Source: Nocardia iowensis
Lineage (GTDB): Bacteria > Actinomycetota > Actinomycetes > Mycobacteriales > Mycobacteriaceae
Direction of reading: 5' to 3'
Assembly (NCBI RefSeq): GCF_019222765.1
Contig: NZ_CP078145.1
Location: 2,418,001 to 2,482,000, forward strand
DNA length: 64,000 bases
Position 1 is the stretch's first letter, and each line of letters opens with the position of its first letter. The notes beneath the pieces were generated by a model. That model did no database searches. It was not told where the DNA came from and saw only the letters and a list, made by a program, of their open reading frames with translations. This document shows, piece by piece, positions 48,641 through 58,013 of this stretch. The translations under genes and the position numbers were made by a program.

Positions 48641-48699
48641 GATCAACGGGACACGGCTGAGGCGAAGTGCGAGTGGGGCTCGGTGGTGTCCCGTTGATC
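48641..48699. repeat. Dispersed inverted repeat, AACGGGACAT family (copy 3)
   Basis: GATCAACGGGACAC (48641-48654) pairs perfectly over 14 bp with GTGTCCCGTTGATC (48686-48699) across a 31-bp loop. It lies between cobS and the MBL-hydrolase gene, which are both on the minus strand. It may end the cob transcript, but shares its core with copies found in non-terminator positions. Confidence 0.75.
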
Positions 48700-48712
48700 A
48701 AGCGGGTGGGGG

Positions 48713-49462
48713 TTAGGGGGTGAGGGAGAGGGTGGCTGCGGTTAGGGCGGTGGTTAGTTCGATGGTGGCGCCTAGGGTGTCGCCGGTGAGGCCGCCGAAT
48801 CGGCGGGTGGTGTGGTGGGTGAGGACGGTGGATGCGGCCAGGGCGAGAAGGATGGTGAGGGGGCCCAGCCAGCGGTGGTCGGGGGTGGCGAGAAAGGCGG
48901 CGGCTAGGGCTGCGGTGGACCATGCTGCGGCGATGAGGGGGTGCTGGGTGCCTGCGACGAGGGCGCCGAAGGTGGTTTCGGGGGCGGCTTCGATGCCCTT
49001 GCGACAGGCGAGCACTACTGCGATGCGGCCGACCGTGACCGCGAGGGCGACGGCGAACCAGCGGTCCGTCTCGGCCAGTGCGGCGAACGAGAACGCTTGG
49101 ATGCCAATGGAGAACACGATGGCGGCGACACCGAAGGGGCCCGCGCCGCCGCTCTTCATGATCTGCCTGGCCCGCTCGGGCGGACCGTAACTGCCGAGCC
49201 CGTCCATCGTGTCGGCGAGCCCGTCGAGATGCATGCCACGCGTGATCAACGCCAGCGCCCCGACCACAAGCAGCCCGGCAAGCAGCGAACTGGCCCCGAC
49301 CCAGACCAGCACCCACAGCAGTCCGGCCGCCCCCGCCCCCAACAGCACACCGACCAACGGCGCCAACGCAATCGCCCGTCCGGCTACCGCACGGTCCACA
49401 CTCACCGGCCCACGCACCGGCAAGACGGTGAGCCAGGACATCGCGAGCCGCAAGCCATTCAT
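48713..49462 (-). CDS. cobS: Adenosylcobinamide-GDP ribazoletransferase (cobalamin synthase)
   Basis: A 249-residue integral membrane enzyme joining adenosylcobinamide-GDP to alpha-ribazole (phosphate), the last step of cobalamin assembly. ITRGMHLDGLADTMDGLGSYGPPERARQIMKSGGAGPFGV is the conserved acidic metal-binding region (DGLADTxDG). The rest is a set of about six to seven membrane helices, ending with RRFGGLTGDTLGA. The gene is the last of the run cobU, cobT, cobS, 37 bp after cobT. Confidence 0.96.
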   Translation of the reverse strand: MNGLRLAMSWLTVLPVRGPVSVDRAVAGRAIALAPLVGVLLGAGAAGLLWVLVWVGASSLLAGLLVVGALALITRGMHLDGLADTMDGLGSYGPPERARQIMKSGGAGPFGVAAIVFSIGIQAFSFAALAETDRWFAVALAVTVGRIAVVLACRKGIEAAPETTFGALVAGTQHPLIAAAWSTAALAAAFLATPDHRWLGPLTILLALAASTVLTHHTTRRFGGLTGDTLGATIELTTALTAATLSLTP

Positions 49463-49499
49463 CTCTGCGGACCTGGCTCCGGAGCTGACGGCCGGTCGC

Positions 49500-50615
49500 T
49501 CATTTCCGCAAATCCGGCGCTGCCGGGGGAGCGTCCGCGGGGACGGTCAGGTCGACGTTGTCGGCGGTGTCGGTATCGGCGGTGCTGACGCCCGCGTCGG
49601 CGAAGGTGGACATTTCGGCGAGGGTGGCTACCGCGGCGCGGAGGATGGGCAGGGCGGTGAGTGCACCGGACCCTTCGCCGAGGCGCATATCGAGGTCCAG
49701 CAGCGGGTCCAGGCGGAGACGTTGCAGGGCCAGGTTGTGGGCGGGCTCGGTGGAGCGGTGACCGGCCAGCCACCACGCGGAGGCGCCCGCGGCAAGGTCT
49801 TCGGCCACCATGGCGGCGGCGGTGACGACCACGCCGTCCAGGATGACCGGGGTGCGCCGGGTGGCGGCCTGGGCGAGGAACGCGGTGAGGGCGGCGAAGT
49901 CGGCGCCCGCCGCGACGCGCAACAGTTCGACCGGGTCCTTGACGACCGGGCGGGCTCGGCGCATGGCATCGCGGATCGCGGCGACCTTGCGCGCCCAGCC
50001 CGCGTCGTCCACGCCGGTGCCGCGGCCGACGGCGGCAACGGGTTCGGTGTCGGTGAGCGTTGCGATGAGCGCCGTCGCGGGGGTGGTGTTGCCGATGCCC
50101 ATGTCACCCGCGATGAGCAGGTCGGCGCCCGCGTCGATCTCCTCGTCGGCGATCGCCTTGCCTGCCGCGAGCGCGGCCTGGATCTCCTCGGTGGTGAGCG
50201 CGTCCTCGCGGTCGATGGATCCGCTGGAGCGGCGCACCTTGTGCTCGGCGACCAGCGGATCGGTGTCGGCATCGACGGAAATATCCGCGACCCGGACGGT
50301 CGCCCCCGCGACGGCGGCGAGCGCGTTCACCGCCGCACCGCCGCCGAGGAAGTTCGCGACCATCTGCGCGGTGACCTCGCTCGGATAAGCCGAAACTCCA
50401 TGTCGCGCAATGCCGTGATCCCCGGCGAACACCACCACCCTGGCTCGCTCGAACTGCTTCGGCGGGCACACACCCTGACACGCTGCCACCCAGTTGCCGA
50501 GCTCCTCCAACCGCCCGAGCGCCCCACCCGGTTTGGTCAACTGCGCCTGCCGCCGCTCGGCCGCCACCCGAACCTGCGCGTCCGGAGGCGCAACCGGTCC
50601 AAATCCGTGTGTCAC
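49500..50615 (-). CDS. cobT: Nicotinate-nucleotide-dimethylbenzimidazole phosphoribosyltransferase
   Basis: A 371-residue enzyme that makes alpha-ribazole phosphate from dimethylbenzimidazole and nicotinate mononucleotide. [23 protein letters not shown] and [16 protein letters not shown] are family blocks, and [14 protein letters not shown] near the C terminus carries the catalytic Glu. The GTG start (VTHGFGPV) has GGAAAGG at a suitable distance; the open frame upstream runs into non-conserved sequence. The gene lies between cobU (385 bp upstream) and cobS. M. tuberculosis has cobT and cobS here, but cobU elsewhere. Confidence 0.95.
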   Translation of the reverse strand: MTHGFGPVAPPDAQVRVAAERRQAQLTKPGGALGRLEELGNWVAACQGVCPPKQFERARVVVFAGDHGIARHGVSAYPSEVTAQMVANFLGGGAAVNALAAVAGATVRVADISVDADTDPLVAEHKVRRSSGSIDREDALTTEEIQAALAAGKAIADEEIDAGADLLIAGDMGIGNTTPATALIATLTDTEPVAAVGRGTGVDDAGWARKVAAIRDAMRRARPVVKDPVELLRVAAGADFAALTAFLAQAATRRTPVILDGVVVTAAAMVAEDLAAGASAWWLAGHRSTEPAHNLALQRLRLDPLLDLDMRLGEGSGALTALPILRAAVATLAEMSTFADAGVSTADTDTADNVDLTVPADAPPAAPDLRK

Positions 50616-51000
50616 TATCGAGCCTTTCCGGTCAGGACGGTCCATACACTCATACGCCGCCCAATCTTGCCCGCCGCGGACATCGCTGCGCACATCAGCC
50701 GTCCCGACCCGCCGGTGGGCGCGTGGTTCGTCGCACGTCGCACAGCTGTCCAAGAGTGCGCCGCGGCTGAGTTAGCACAGTTTGCGGCGGCACAGGTGTC
50801 CGCTGCCTTTGCGGAGTGTGCCGCGGCCGGGCGAGCAGGCTGGCAGGTGGCGTGTGGCGGCCAGTGCAGACGTGTGGCCCCTCGCACACGCCTGCGGCCT
50901 GTCGGGCTGTGCAGCAGGCTGCCACCTATGCAACGTGCCACGCAGGGTGCAAGTGCTGACTCTGGATGGTGAGGTTGGGCGGATGCGTATCCGTGCCGAT
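50616..51000. other. 385-bp gap between cobU and cobT with degenerate short repeats
   Basis: No gene is evident. Two imperfect copies of a segment with GCACAG-TGTCC followed by AGTG-GCCGCGGC occur at about 50740-50770 and 50790-50830. AGGTGGC (50846-50852) and GCCACCT (50921-50927) can pair. The region was examined on the minus strand for a cobalamin riboswitch; the conserved B12-box elements were not seen. Confidence 0.5.
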
Positions 51001-51546
51001 TCACTTGAGGCGCAAGGGGAGTCCGGCTACGACGAGGAACGCTTCATCGCAAACCTGCGCGAGACGTTGGTTGAGAGTGCCGATTTCGTCGCGGAAGAGG
51101 CGGCCGGAGCGGGTGGCGGGGATGATGCCCATGCCGACCTCGGGGCTCACGATGATCAGCCGGTGTGGGTAGGCGGCCACGGCGGCAACCAGGGCGTCAG
51201 CCTCGGGGGAGACGGTGCCGCGCGGGGATTCCCAGGCATCGCGGGCGTCGATGCAAGCGGTGAGCCAGGTGCCAATGTCATCGATCAGCGTCGTGCCCTC
51301 CGGCGCCGGGGCGCTGAGCACGGCTGCCGGGTCGGCACTTTCGACCACCGCCCAGTCGGCGGGTCTGCGGTCGCGGTGCGTCGCGATGCGTGCGGCGAAG
51401 TCGAGGTCGGCGGGATCAGGAATCGAGGTCGCGAGATACCGAACCGGACCGGTCGCCGCACCGGCCAACTCCTCGGCATAAGCCGATTTCCCCGACCGGG
51501 CACCACCGAGCACGAGGGTCCGGCGCGACGAGTCACTGTGCGACAC
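51001..51546 (-). CDS. cobU: Bifunctional adenosylcobinamide kinase/adenosylcobinamide-phosphate guanylyltransferase
   Basis: A 181-residue P-loop enzyme which phosphorylates adenosylcobinamide and then adds GMP. The P-loop GGARSGKS is at residues 14-21. ATSIPDPADLDFAARIATHRDRRPADWAVVE holds the guanylylated His region (IATHRDRR). TLIDDIGTWLTA is the Walker B-like strand. VSPEVGMGIIPATRSGRLFRDEIGTLNQRLA is the strongly conserved C-terminal block. It is the first gene in the cobU-cobT-cobS direction. Confidence 0.96.
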   Translation of the reverse strand: MSHSDSSRRTLVLGGARSGKSAYAEELAGAATGPVRYLATSIPDPADLDFAARIATHRDRRPADWAVVESADPAAVLSAPAPEGTTLIDDIGTWLTACIDARDAWESPRGTVSPEADALVAAVAAYPHRLIIVSPEVGMGIIPATRSGRLFRDEIGTLNQRLAQVCDEAFLVVAGLPLRLK

Positions 51547-51743
51547 GTCAGCACGGTATCAATACCCGCTCCAGCCGACCCGGGTGTACGCCTGTGCGGA
51601 GGGTTGGCCGCCGAGCTCTGCGTCGCGCAGCAGCTCACGTGGGCATAGCCGCGGCTCGCTCCGCCGGGCCAGGGCCCACTGCCTGCCGACTTGCCGAGCG
51701 GGCACCCATTGCTCCGACGGGCCGGACCAGTGACGCGGCCGCG

Positions 51744-52721
51744 CTAGGCGGGCGTCTCCACCACCTCCGGGGAAGCCCCGAAACGCCGTCGGTATTCCGT
51801 GGGCGCGATGCCGACGAGACGCTGGAAGTGGTGGCGGAGCAGGGCTCCGGAGCCGAATCCGGCGCGGGCGGCGATTTGTTCGAGGCCGAGGTCGGTTTCT
51901 TCGAGGAGGTGTTTGGTGAGCAGGACGCGCTGGTTGGTCAACCACTTCACCGGGGTGGTGCCGGTTTCGGCGGCGAAGCGGCGGGCGAAGGTGCGGGTGG
52001 ACATGTTGGACCGCGCGGCGAGGTCTTCGATGGTGTGCGGGAGGTCGAGGTTCTCGTTCATCCACTGCAGGGTGGAAATGAGGCTGTCGGAGGTGCAGGT
52101 GGCGACGGGGCGCTCGATGAATTGACGCTGCCCACCGTCGCGCTGCGGTGGCACGACCATCCGCCGCGCGATCGCATTGGCCACGGCGCTGCCGAGTTCG
52201 CGACGGACCAGGTGCAGGCAGGCGTCGATGCCCGCGGCGGTGCCCGCGCTGGTGATCAGGTCCCCTTCGTCGACGAACAGCACATCGGGGTCGACGGTCG
52301 CTTCGGGGTACAGCTCGGCGAGCTCGTCCACATAGCTCCAGTGTGTGGTGCATTTGCGCCCGTTCAGCAGCCCGGCCGCGCCCGCAAGGAAGGCACCTGA
52401 GCACACGGTGAGCACCGTCGCCCCCGCCGCCGCGGCGTCCCGGACGGCGTCGACGATGCGCGGATCGAATCCGGTTTTCGCCGAGGCGGCCGGGATGGCG
52501 ACCAGGTCCGCCGTCGCGAGCTCTTCGAGGCCGTATTGCGGGGTCAGGCTGATGCCCGGCGTGTTGGAGTGCAGCGGCTTGCCCGGTTCGGCACTGCAGA
52601 CCCGGAAATCGAAGCTCGGCAGCCCGTCGGCACTTCGGTCGAGGCCGAAAACCTCGCAGACGACCCCGAATTCGAACATGGCCATGCGCTCGGACAGTAC
52701 GACGGCGACCTTCGACAGCAT
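51744..52721 (-). CDS. GlxA-family transcriptional regulator (DJ-1/PfpI plus AraC domains)
   Basis: A 325-residue regulator. The N-terminal 190 residues form a class I glutamine amidotransferase-like (DJ-1/PfpI) domain with the Cys elbow TVCSGAFLAGAAGLLNGRKCTTHW and the SAGTAAGIDACLHLV block. The C-terminal 100 residues form an AraC DNA-binding domain: LAARSNMSTRTFARRFAAETGTTPVKWL and LEQIAARAGFGSGALLRHHFQRLVGIAPTEYRRRF. Ligand unknown. It faces the 52-residue membrane microprotein gene across an 84-bp gap containing the palindrome CAGTACTG (52758-52765), a possible operator. Confidence 0.92.
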   Translation of the reverse strand: MLSKVAVVLSERMAMFEFGVVCEVFGLDRSADGLPSFDFRVCSAEPGKPLHSNTPGISLTPQYGLEELATADLVAIPAASAKTGFDPRIVDAVRDAAAAGATVLTVCSGAFLAGAAGLLNGRKCTTHWSYVDELAELYPEATVDPDVLFVDEGDLITSAGTAAGIDACLHLVRRELGSAVANAIARRMVVPPQRDGGQRQFIERPVATCTSDSLISTLQWMNENLDLPHTIEDLAARSNMSTRTFARRFAAETGTTPVKWLTNQRVLLTKHLLEETDLGLEQIAARAGFGSGALLRHHFQRLVGIAPTEYRRRFGASPEVVETPA

Positions 52722-52805
52722 GCGCCCAGTATATGGCTGGATCTTTGCGAACTATGACAGTACTGCCACTTTCGGCGGTAACTCACCGGGCGCAAAATTA
52801 CTGCC

Positions 52806-52964
52806 ATGATTACTTTTCTGATCGTCATGGCAGTCATCGTCGGTTTCGCCGTCCTGGTGAGCTACTACTCCCCGGCCGCCGGTTCGTCCAACGTCATCGA
52901 CCGTGACGCGCAGCGCACGCAGGCCGACCTGTCGGCGCTGCTCGGCCGAACCTCCAACATCTGA
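52806..52964 (+). CDS. 52-residue single-pass membrane microprotein
   Basis: ATG to TGA encode 52 residues. The N terminus ITFLIVMAVIVGFAVLV is one clear membrane helix, followed by SYYSPAAGSSN and a polar, charged C-terminal tail (VIDRDAQRTQADLSALLGR) likely to form an amphipathic helix. The codons have the strong third-position G/C bias seen in neighbouring genes. A perfect terminator hairpin follows at 52988-53019. No strong ribosome-binding site was seen. It is divergent from the GlxA-type regulator. I do not recognise a family. Confidence 0.72.
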   Translation: MITFLIVMAVIVGFAVLVSYYSPAAGSSNVIDRDAQRTQADLSALLGRTSNI

Positions 52965-52987
52965 TCCCCATGCCCCCGCCACCGAAA

Positions 52988-53019
52988 GCGGCCCGGCTCG
53001 TATCCACGAGCCGGGCCGC
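52988..53019. terminator. Bidirectional hairpin, microprotein gene / DUF3043 gene
   Basis: GCGGCCCGGCTCG (52988-53000) and CGAGCCGGGCCGC (53007-53019) pair perfectly over 13 bp with a 6-base loop in the gap between the two convergent genes. Its presence supports the small upstream gene being transcribed. Confidence 0.8.
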
Positions 53020-53035
53020 AATCATGTGCGGGGGA

Positions 53036-53707
53036 CTAGACCGCCTCGCCGGGCTTGACCCGCGGCTTGGGCGCCCGCATCTTGCGGATCTGCGAGGCCC
53101 GCACGAACGCGTACCAACCGAGCTTGTAACCGGTGTCGGTGGTGTCCGGGAAACGCTCCCTGACCCGGTTGTTCACGATCCGCCCGAGCAGGAAGCCCTC
53201 GGCGATCATGAAGGCCATCATCACCAGCATCGCCAGCGTGACGATCGTCTGCAGCGCGGGTGCGACGAACATCGACATGATCAGCACGAGCGCCATCGGC
53301 ATGAACAAGCCGACCAGGTTGCGCCTGCCGTCGACGATGTCCCGGACGAACGCCCGCACCGGACCCTGATCGCGCGGCAGCAGGTACTTCTCCTCGCCGG
53401 CGAGCATGCGGTTACGGCGATCCGCAACCGCCGCCTTCCGCTCGGCGGAGGCTTGTTTGCGCTCCTGCCGAGTGCCGCGGGTGGCCTTGCGCCGGGCGCG
53501 GGCCTCCTTCGCGGTGAGTGGTGCCGGAGCTACCGGGCCACGGCGCTTGCCTTGTGCGTCACGGCGTTTCGGAGTGGGACGGCCCTTGCCCGCGGTGGCG
53601 GTGACCGCCGTGCGAGTGGAGCCCGCGGCCGAGTCACCGTCCGCGACCGCCGTCTGATCGGCGGTCGCGTCGGTGGTGCTGGACTCGCCGCGACGGAACA
53701 ATTTCAC
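53036..53707 (-). CDS. DUF3043 membrane protein
   Basis: A 223-residue conserved actinobacterial protein (Rv2206 position). The first 95 residues are very basic and disordered-looking (KGRPTPKRRDAQGKRRGP, ARARRKATRGTRQERKQASAERK). FVRDIVDGRRNLVGLFMPMALVLIMSMF and LQTIVTLAMLVMMAFMIAEGFLL are two membrane helices, followed by DTGYKLGWYAFVRASQIRKMRAPKPRV. Function unknown. The GTG start (VKLFRRGES) fits the family's usual KLF-x-R start. It is divergent from the A-type carrier gene with 273 bp between them. Confidence 0.88.
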   Translation of the reverse strand: MKLFRRGESSTTDATADQTAVADGDSAAGSTRTAVTATAGKGRPTPKRRDAQGKRRGPVAPAPLTAKEARARRKATRGTRQERKQASAERKAAVADRRNRMLAGEEKYLLPRDQGPVRAFVRDIVDGRRNLVGLFMPMALVLIMSMFVAPALQTIVTLAMLVMMAFMIAEGFLLGRIVNNRVRERFPDTTDTGYKLGWYAFVRASQIRKMRAPKPRVKPGEAV

Positions 53708-53980
53708 ATGGACCAGGCTATTCGATGGATTACCCGGCGGGAAACGCGGTCCGATTCGCGCAGGTCTGGTGGCTGCCCGGCAGGTGTGAGGCGAGTCACC
53801 CCCGCCCAGAAAAGACGGGTCACGTGCGCGGAGTCCGGCTAGCGCCGGATTGGACGGAGGGTGCGTGTTCCTCGAGCCGCGGTGGTGGCAAGATGGGGAA
53901 TAGCAGCCCGCCGAGTGGTGTTGACCGACACGACCCGTGCGCTGTTCACGGGTCGACGACAGGTTCCTCGAGGAGAGTTC

Positions 53981-54337
53981 ATGACTGTGCAGAACGAGAC
54001 CGCCACCGACACCCATGGTGTGGTGCTGACCGACGCTGCCGCCAGCAAGGCGAAGGCGCTGCTGGACCAGGAGGGTCGCGACGACCTGGCGCTGCGGATC
54101 GCCGTGCAGCCGGGTGGTTGTGCCGGCCTGCGGTACCAGCTCTTCTTCGACGACCGCTCGCTCGACGGCGACCTCACTGTCGACTTCGGCGGCGTCAAGC
54201 TGGCCGTCGACCGGATGAGTGCCCCGTACGTGCAGGGCGCGTCCATCGACTTCGTCGACACCATCGAGAAGCAGGGCTTCACCATCGACAACCCGAACGC
54301 CACCGGCTCCTGCGCCTGCGGCGATTCCTTCAACTGA
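53981..54337 (+). CDS. A-type iron-sulfur cluster carrier (HesB/IscA/ErpA family)
   Basis: A 118-residue Fe-S assembly protein. The three cluster cysteines are Cys47 (PGGCAGLRY), Cys111 and Cys113 (GSCACGDSF). VLTDAAASKAKALLDQEG is the usual N-terminal helix. It carries and inserts [2Fe-2S] or [4Fe-4S] clusters; plausible clients in this window include LipA. The ATG follows GAGGAGAG. It corresponds to Rv2204c. A hairpin follows at 54387-54413. Confidence 0.95.
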   Translation: MTVQNETATDTHGVVLTDAAASKAKALLDQEGRDDLALRIAVQPGGCAGLRYQLFFDDRSLDGDLTVDFGGVKLAVDRMSAPYVQGASIDFVDTIEKQGFTIDNPNATGSCACGDSFN

Positions 54338-54386
54338 TCGAACCGTCCGCCGCTCCGGAAGCGGGACGAACCGCGTAAACAGCCCT

Positions 54387-54413
54387 CCCCACGTGACATC
54401 CGATCACGTGGGG
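54387..54413 (+). terminator. Hairpin after the A-type carrier gene
   Basis: CCCCACGTGA (54387-54396) and TCACGTGGGG (54404-54413) pair perfectly around a 7-base loop, 50 bp after the stop codon. It isolates the carrier gene from adoK. Confidence 0.65.
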
Positions 54414-54467
54414 TTGCGCGTTTTCGGGTCCCCGCCGTCGATCTCGCGGCCCGCGCCGCGGTGCTGA

Positions 54468-55529
<1,062 letters not shown>

Positions 55530-55554
55530 GCCGGTAACCGCCCCTTGGACGCGC

Positions 55555-55588
55555 AAGTGCCCCTCAGCCGAAAAGCTGAGGGGCGCTT
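55555..55588. terminator. Bidirectional hairpin between adoK and asnB
   Basis: AAGTGCCCCTCAGC (55555-55568) pairs with GCTGAGGGGCGCTT (55575-55588), with one G-T pair and a 6-base loop. It lies between the convergent stops of adoK and asnB. Confidence 0.8.
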
Positions 55589-55597
55589 ATACGTCGA

Positions 55598-57541
55598 CTA
55601 CAGCGAGACCGGGTAGACCGGCTCCTGGATTTCGGGCTTGATGCGGTCTTCCACGAAGATGCCGTGCCAGACCATGAAGACCAGCAGGGTCCACAGGCGG
55701 CGGCTGTGGTCGGCGGTGCCCGCGCGGTGAGCGAGGAGCATGTCGGTGATCGCGGCCTTGTTCAGCAGGTGGTCGGTCTGCGATTCGAGGATCTGCTGGT
55801 GGGCCCAGTCGTAGAGTTCGGTGCCGCGCAACCAGTGTCGCAGCGGGACCGGGAAACCGAGCTTGGCGCGATGCAGCACGTGCGGCGGGACGATGCCCTC
55901 GAGTGCCTGGCGCAGCGCGTATTTCGTGGTTTCCTTGGTGATCTTCTGCTCGAACGGCAGCCCCTCGGCCACCTTCAGCACCTCGGAATCCAGGAACGGC
56001 ACCCGCAATTCGAGCGAGTTGGCCATGGTCATCTTGTCGGCCTTGACCAGGATGTCGCCGCGCAACCAGGTGAACAGGTCGAGATGTTGCATGCGGGCCA
56101 CCGGATCCCAGCCGCGCGACTGCGCGTAGATCGGCGCGGTCACGTCCTGGTGGGTCCACTCGGGGCGGAATTCGCGCAGCACGGAACGCAATTGGGCATC
56201 GCTGAAGCTGCGTGCGTTGCCGTAGTAGCGCTCCTCCAGACTGAGCGAGCCGCGGTGCAGCAAGCTCTTGCCGCGGGTGCCGTCCGGAATGCGCTCGGAG
56301 AGCTTGCCCGCCAGCTTGCGCAGCCCACCGGGCAGATACTCGAAGGGCTTGAGCGACAACGGCTCCCGGTAGATGGTGTACCCACCGAACAGCTCGTCGG
56401 CGCCCTCGCCGGACAGCACGACCTTGACGTGCTTGCGCGCTTCCTTCGCCACGAAGTACAGCGGCACCAGCGCCGGATCGGCGACGGGATCGTCGAGGTA
56501 CCAGACGATTTCGGGAATCGCCGAAGCGAACTCGGCGGGCGAGACCACCTTCACGATGTGCCGCGCACCGATCGCCGCCGCGCTCTCGGCGGCCACGTCG
56601 ACCTCGGAGTAGCCCTCGCGCTCGAATCCGGTGGTGAACGTGATCAGCTTCGGGTTGTGCCGCATGGCCAGCGCCGCGACCGCGGTGGAGTCGATGCCGC
56701 CGGACAGGAACGACCCGACGGTCACGTCGGCGCGCATGTGCTTGGCGACGGAATCTTCCAGCGCCTCGGCGATTTCGCGGTAACGCGCGGCAGCCGAATC
56801 CGGTGCGAACGGGCGCACCTTGAACTGCGGGTGGAAATACCGGGTGATCTCGGGCGTTTCGCCGAGGCCGACGGTCGCGTAGCTACCGGATTCGAGCCGC
56901 CGAATGTCCTTGTGCAGCGTCTCGGCCTCCGGCACGTACTGCAGCACGGTGTAGTGCTCCAGCGCGCGCGGATCCAGCGCGTCGGTCAGCCCGAGCGGGG
57001 ACAGCAGTTCCAGCAAACTCTTCTTCTCGCTGCCGAACGCGGTACCGCCCGGCCCGGTGGCCAGGAACAGCGGCTTGATGCCGAACGGGTCCCGCGCCAG
57101 GAAAAGCTTCTTGGTCTCGGTGTCCCAGATCGCGAACGCGAACATGCCGCGCAACCGCCGCACCGCGTCCGGTCCCCAGTAGTGGAACGCCGCGACGACG
57201 GCCTCGCCGTCGCCCTCGGTCCGGAAGATCGGGTCGTCGCCGAACTCCGCGCTGTGCGCCTCGGCCAGTTCCTCGCGGAGTTCGATGTAGTTGTAGATCT
57301 CGCCGTTGAAGGCCAGCGCGTAGCGCTCCCGGTTCTCCGGCGGGCCCCAGCGCAGCGGTTGGTGCGAGTGTTCGATGTCGATGATCGACAGGCGGTTGAA
57401 GCCGAAGATCAGGTGATCGTCGTGCCAGGTGCCGCGTTCGTCGGGGCCGCGGTGCCGGACGCAGTGCAGCGCGTCGTACACCTGCTCCACCACGCCAGGT
57501 GCTGCCTCGTCAGATGTCAGAAACCCGAGCAGTCCACACAC
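55598..57541 (-). CDS. asnB: Glutamine-hydrolysing asparagine synthetase B family
   Basis: A 647-residue enzyme with two domains. The Ntn-type glutaminase domain starts with Cys2 right after the initiator (VCGLLGFLT) and has RHRGPDERG, FNRLSIIDI and FNGEIYNYIELR. The synthetase domain has the PP-loop SGGIDSTAVAALA and GEGADELFGGYTIYREPL. The GTG start is fixed by the need to expose the Cys. In mycolic-acid bacteria the homologue (Rv2201; LtsA in Corynebacterium and Rhodococcus) is linked to cell-wall integrity and lysozyme resistance, with peptidoglycan amidation suggested, so the acceptor may not be aspartate. It is divergent from ctaC. Confidence 0.96.
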   Translation of the reverse strand: MCGLLGFLTSDEAAPGVVEQVYDALHCVRHRGPDERGTWHDDHLIFGFNRLSIIDIEHSHQPLRWGPPENRERYALAFNGEIYNYIELREELAEAHSAEFGDDPIFRTEGDGEAVVAAFHYWGPDAVRRLRGMFAFAIWDTETKKLFLARDPFGIKPLFLATGPGGTAFGSEKKSLLELLSPLGLTDALDPRALEHYTVLQYVPEAETLHKDIRRLESGSYATVGLGETPEITRYFHPQFKVRPFAPDSAAARYREIAEALEDSVAKHMRADVTVGSFLSGGIDSTAVAALAMRHNPKLITFTTGFEREGYSEVDVAAESAAAIGARHIVKVVSPAEFASAIPEIVWYLDDPVADPALVPLYFVAKEARKHVKVVLSGEGADELFGGYTIYREPLSLKPFEYLPGGLRKLAGKLSERIPDGTRGKSLLHRGSLSLEERYYGNARSFSDAQLRSVLREFRPEWTHQDVTAPIYAQSRGWDPVARMQHLDLFTWLRGDILVKADKMTMANSLELRVPFLDSEVLKVAEGLPFEQKITKETTKYALRQALEGIVPPHVLHRAKLGFPVPLRHWLRGTELYDWAHQQILESQTDHLLNKAAITDMLLAHRAGTADHSRRLWTLLVFMVWHGIFVEDRIKPEIQEPVYPVSL

Positions 57542-58013
57542 GGCGTCGGCAACCTCGTTTCTCCGGTCGGGACGCCGCCGAATACCGGGGCGTCCGAATG
57601 TCTTGCGGGGGCGGTGCGCGGTGTCTGTCGCGAGCGGTCGATCCGGGACGTGCCGGGGCCTGCCCTCGCGGAGAGCACAGCGGCCGAAATGTTCTGTCCG
57701 AGTATGCCGCACCCGCCCCCTTCGCGCGTCGCGCGCACCCTGTCCAGGGCTTTTGCGGATGGCGGCGCAGGTGACCGGTATCCCGCACGCTATCGGCACC
57801 CGGGCCCGCACGCTATCGGCGGAGTGTCGAATGCGACCCGACGACGAACAGGGCGCCCGTTTGGTCTACGCTGCGTAGTACTCAGGCCATTCTCAGGCGG
57901 CGCACGCGCTCGACCGGGGACGGGTCTGACATGTGCTTAGAACGTATCGCCGGGGCGGTCGCAGCCCAGGCGGTGCAAATGTCGGAATGTGTGGCGACCA
58001 GGAAGGCGTGAGC
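57542..58013. other. Divergent asnB / ctaC control region with a 16-bp direct repeat
   Basis: No gene is seen in these 472 bp. CCCGCACGCTATCGGC occurs perfectly twice, at 57782-57797 and 57805-57820, with 23-bp periodicity (about two helical turns). This layout suits binding of two regulator subunits on one DNA face. The region must contain promoters for asnB and ctaC. No confident -10/-35 pair was assigned. Confidence 0.55.

Noticed and set aside
50616..51000. Possible cobalamin riboswitch in the leader of cobT
   Set aside because: The stretch was read on the minus strand for the conserved B12-box, GGGAA and GCCACTG-type elements. Only isolated fragments such as ACCTGCC occur, in the wrong order.
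51547..51743. Possible cobalamin riboswitch upstream of cobU
   Set aside because: None of the conserved riboswitch segments are present in order, and the gap is short. It may simply hold the cobU promoter.
40947..53899. Shared 13-mer GGCAAGATGGGGA upstream of the 41006 gene (40947-40959) and the A-type carrier gene (53887-53899)
   Set aside because: It might be a promoter element, but no matching -35 at proper spacing was found at either site and two copies are too few.
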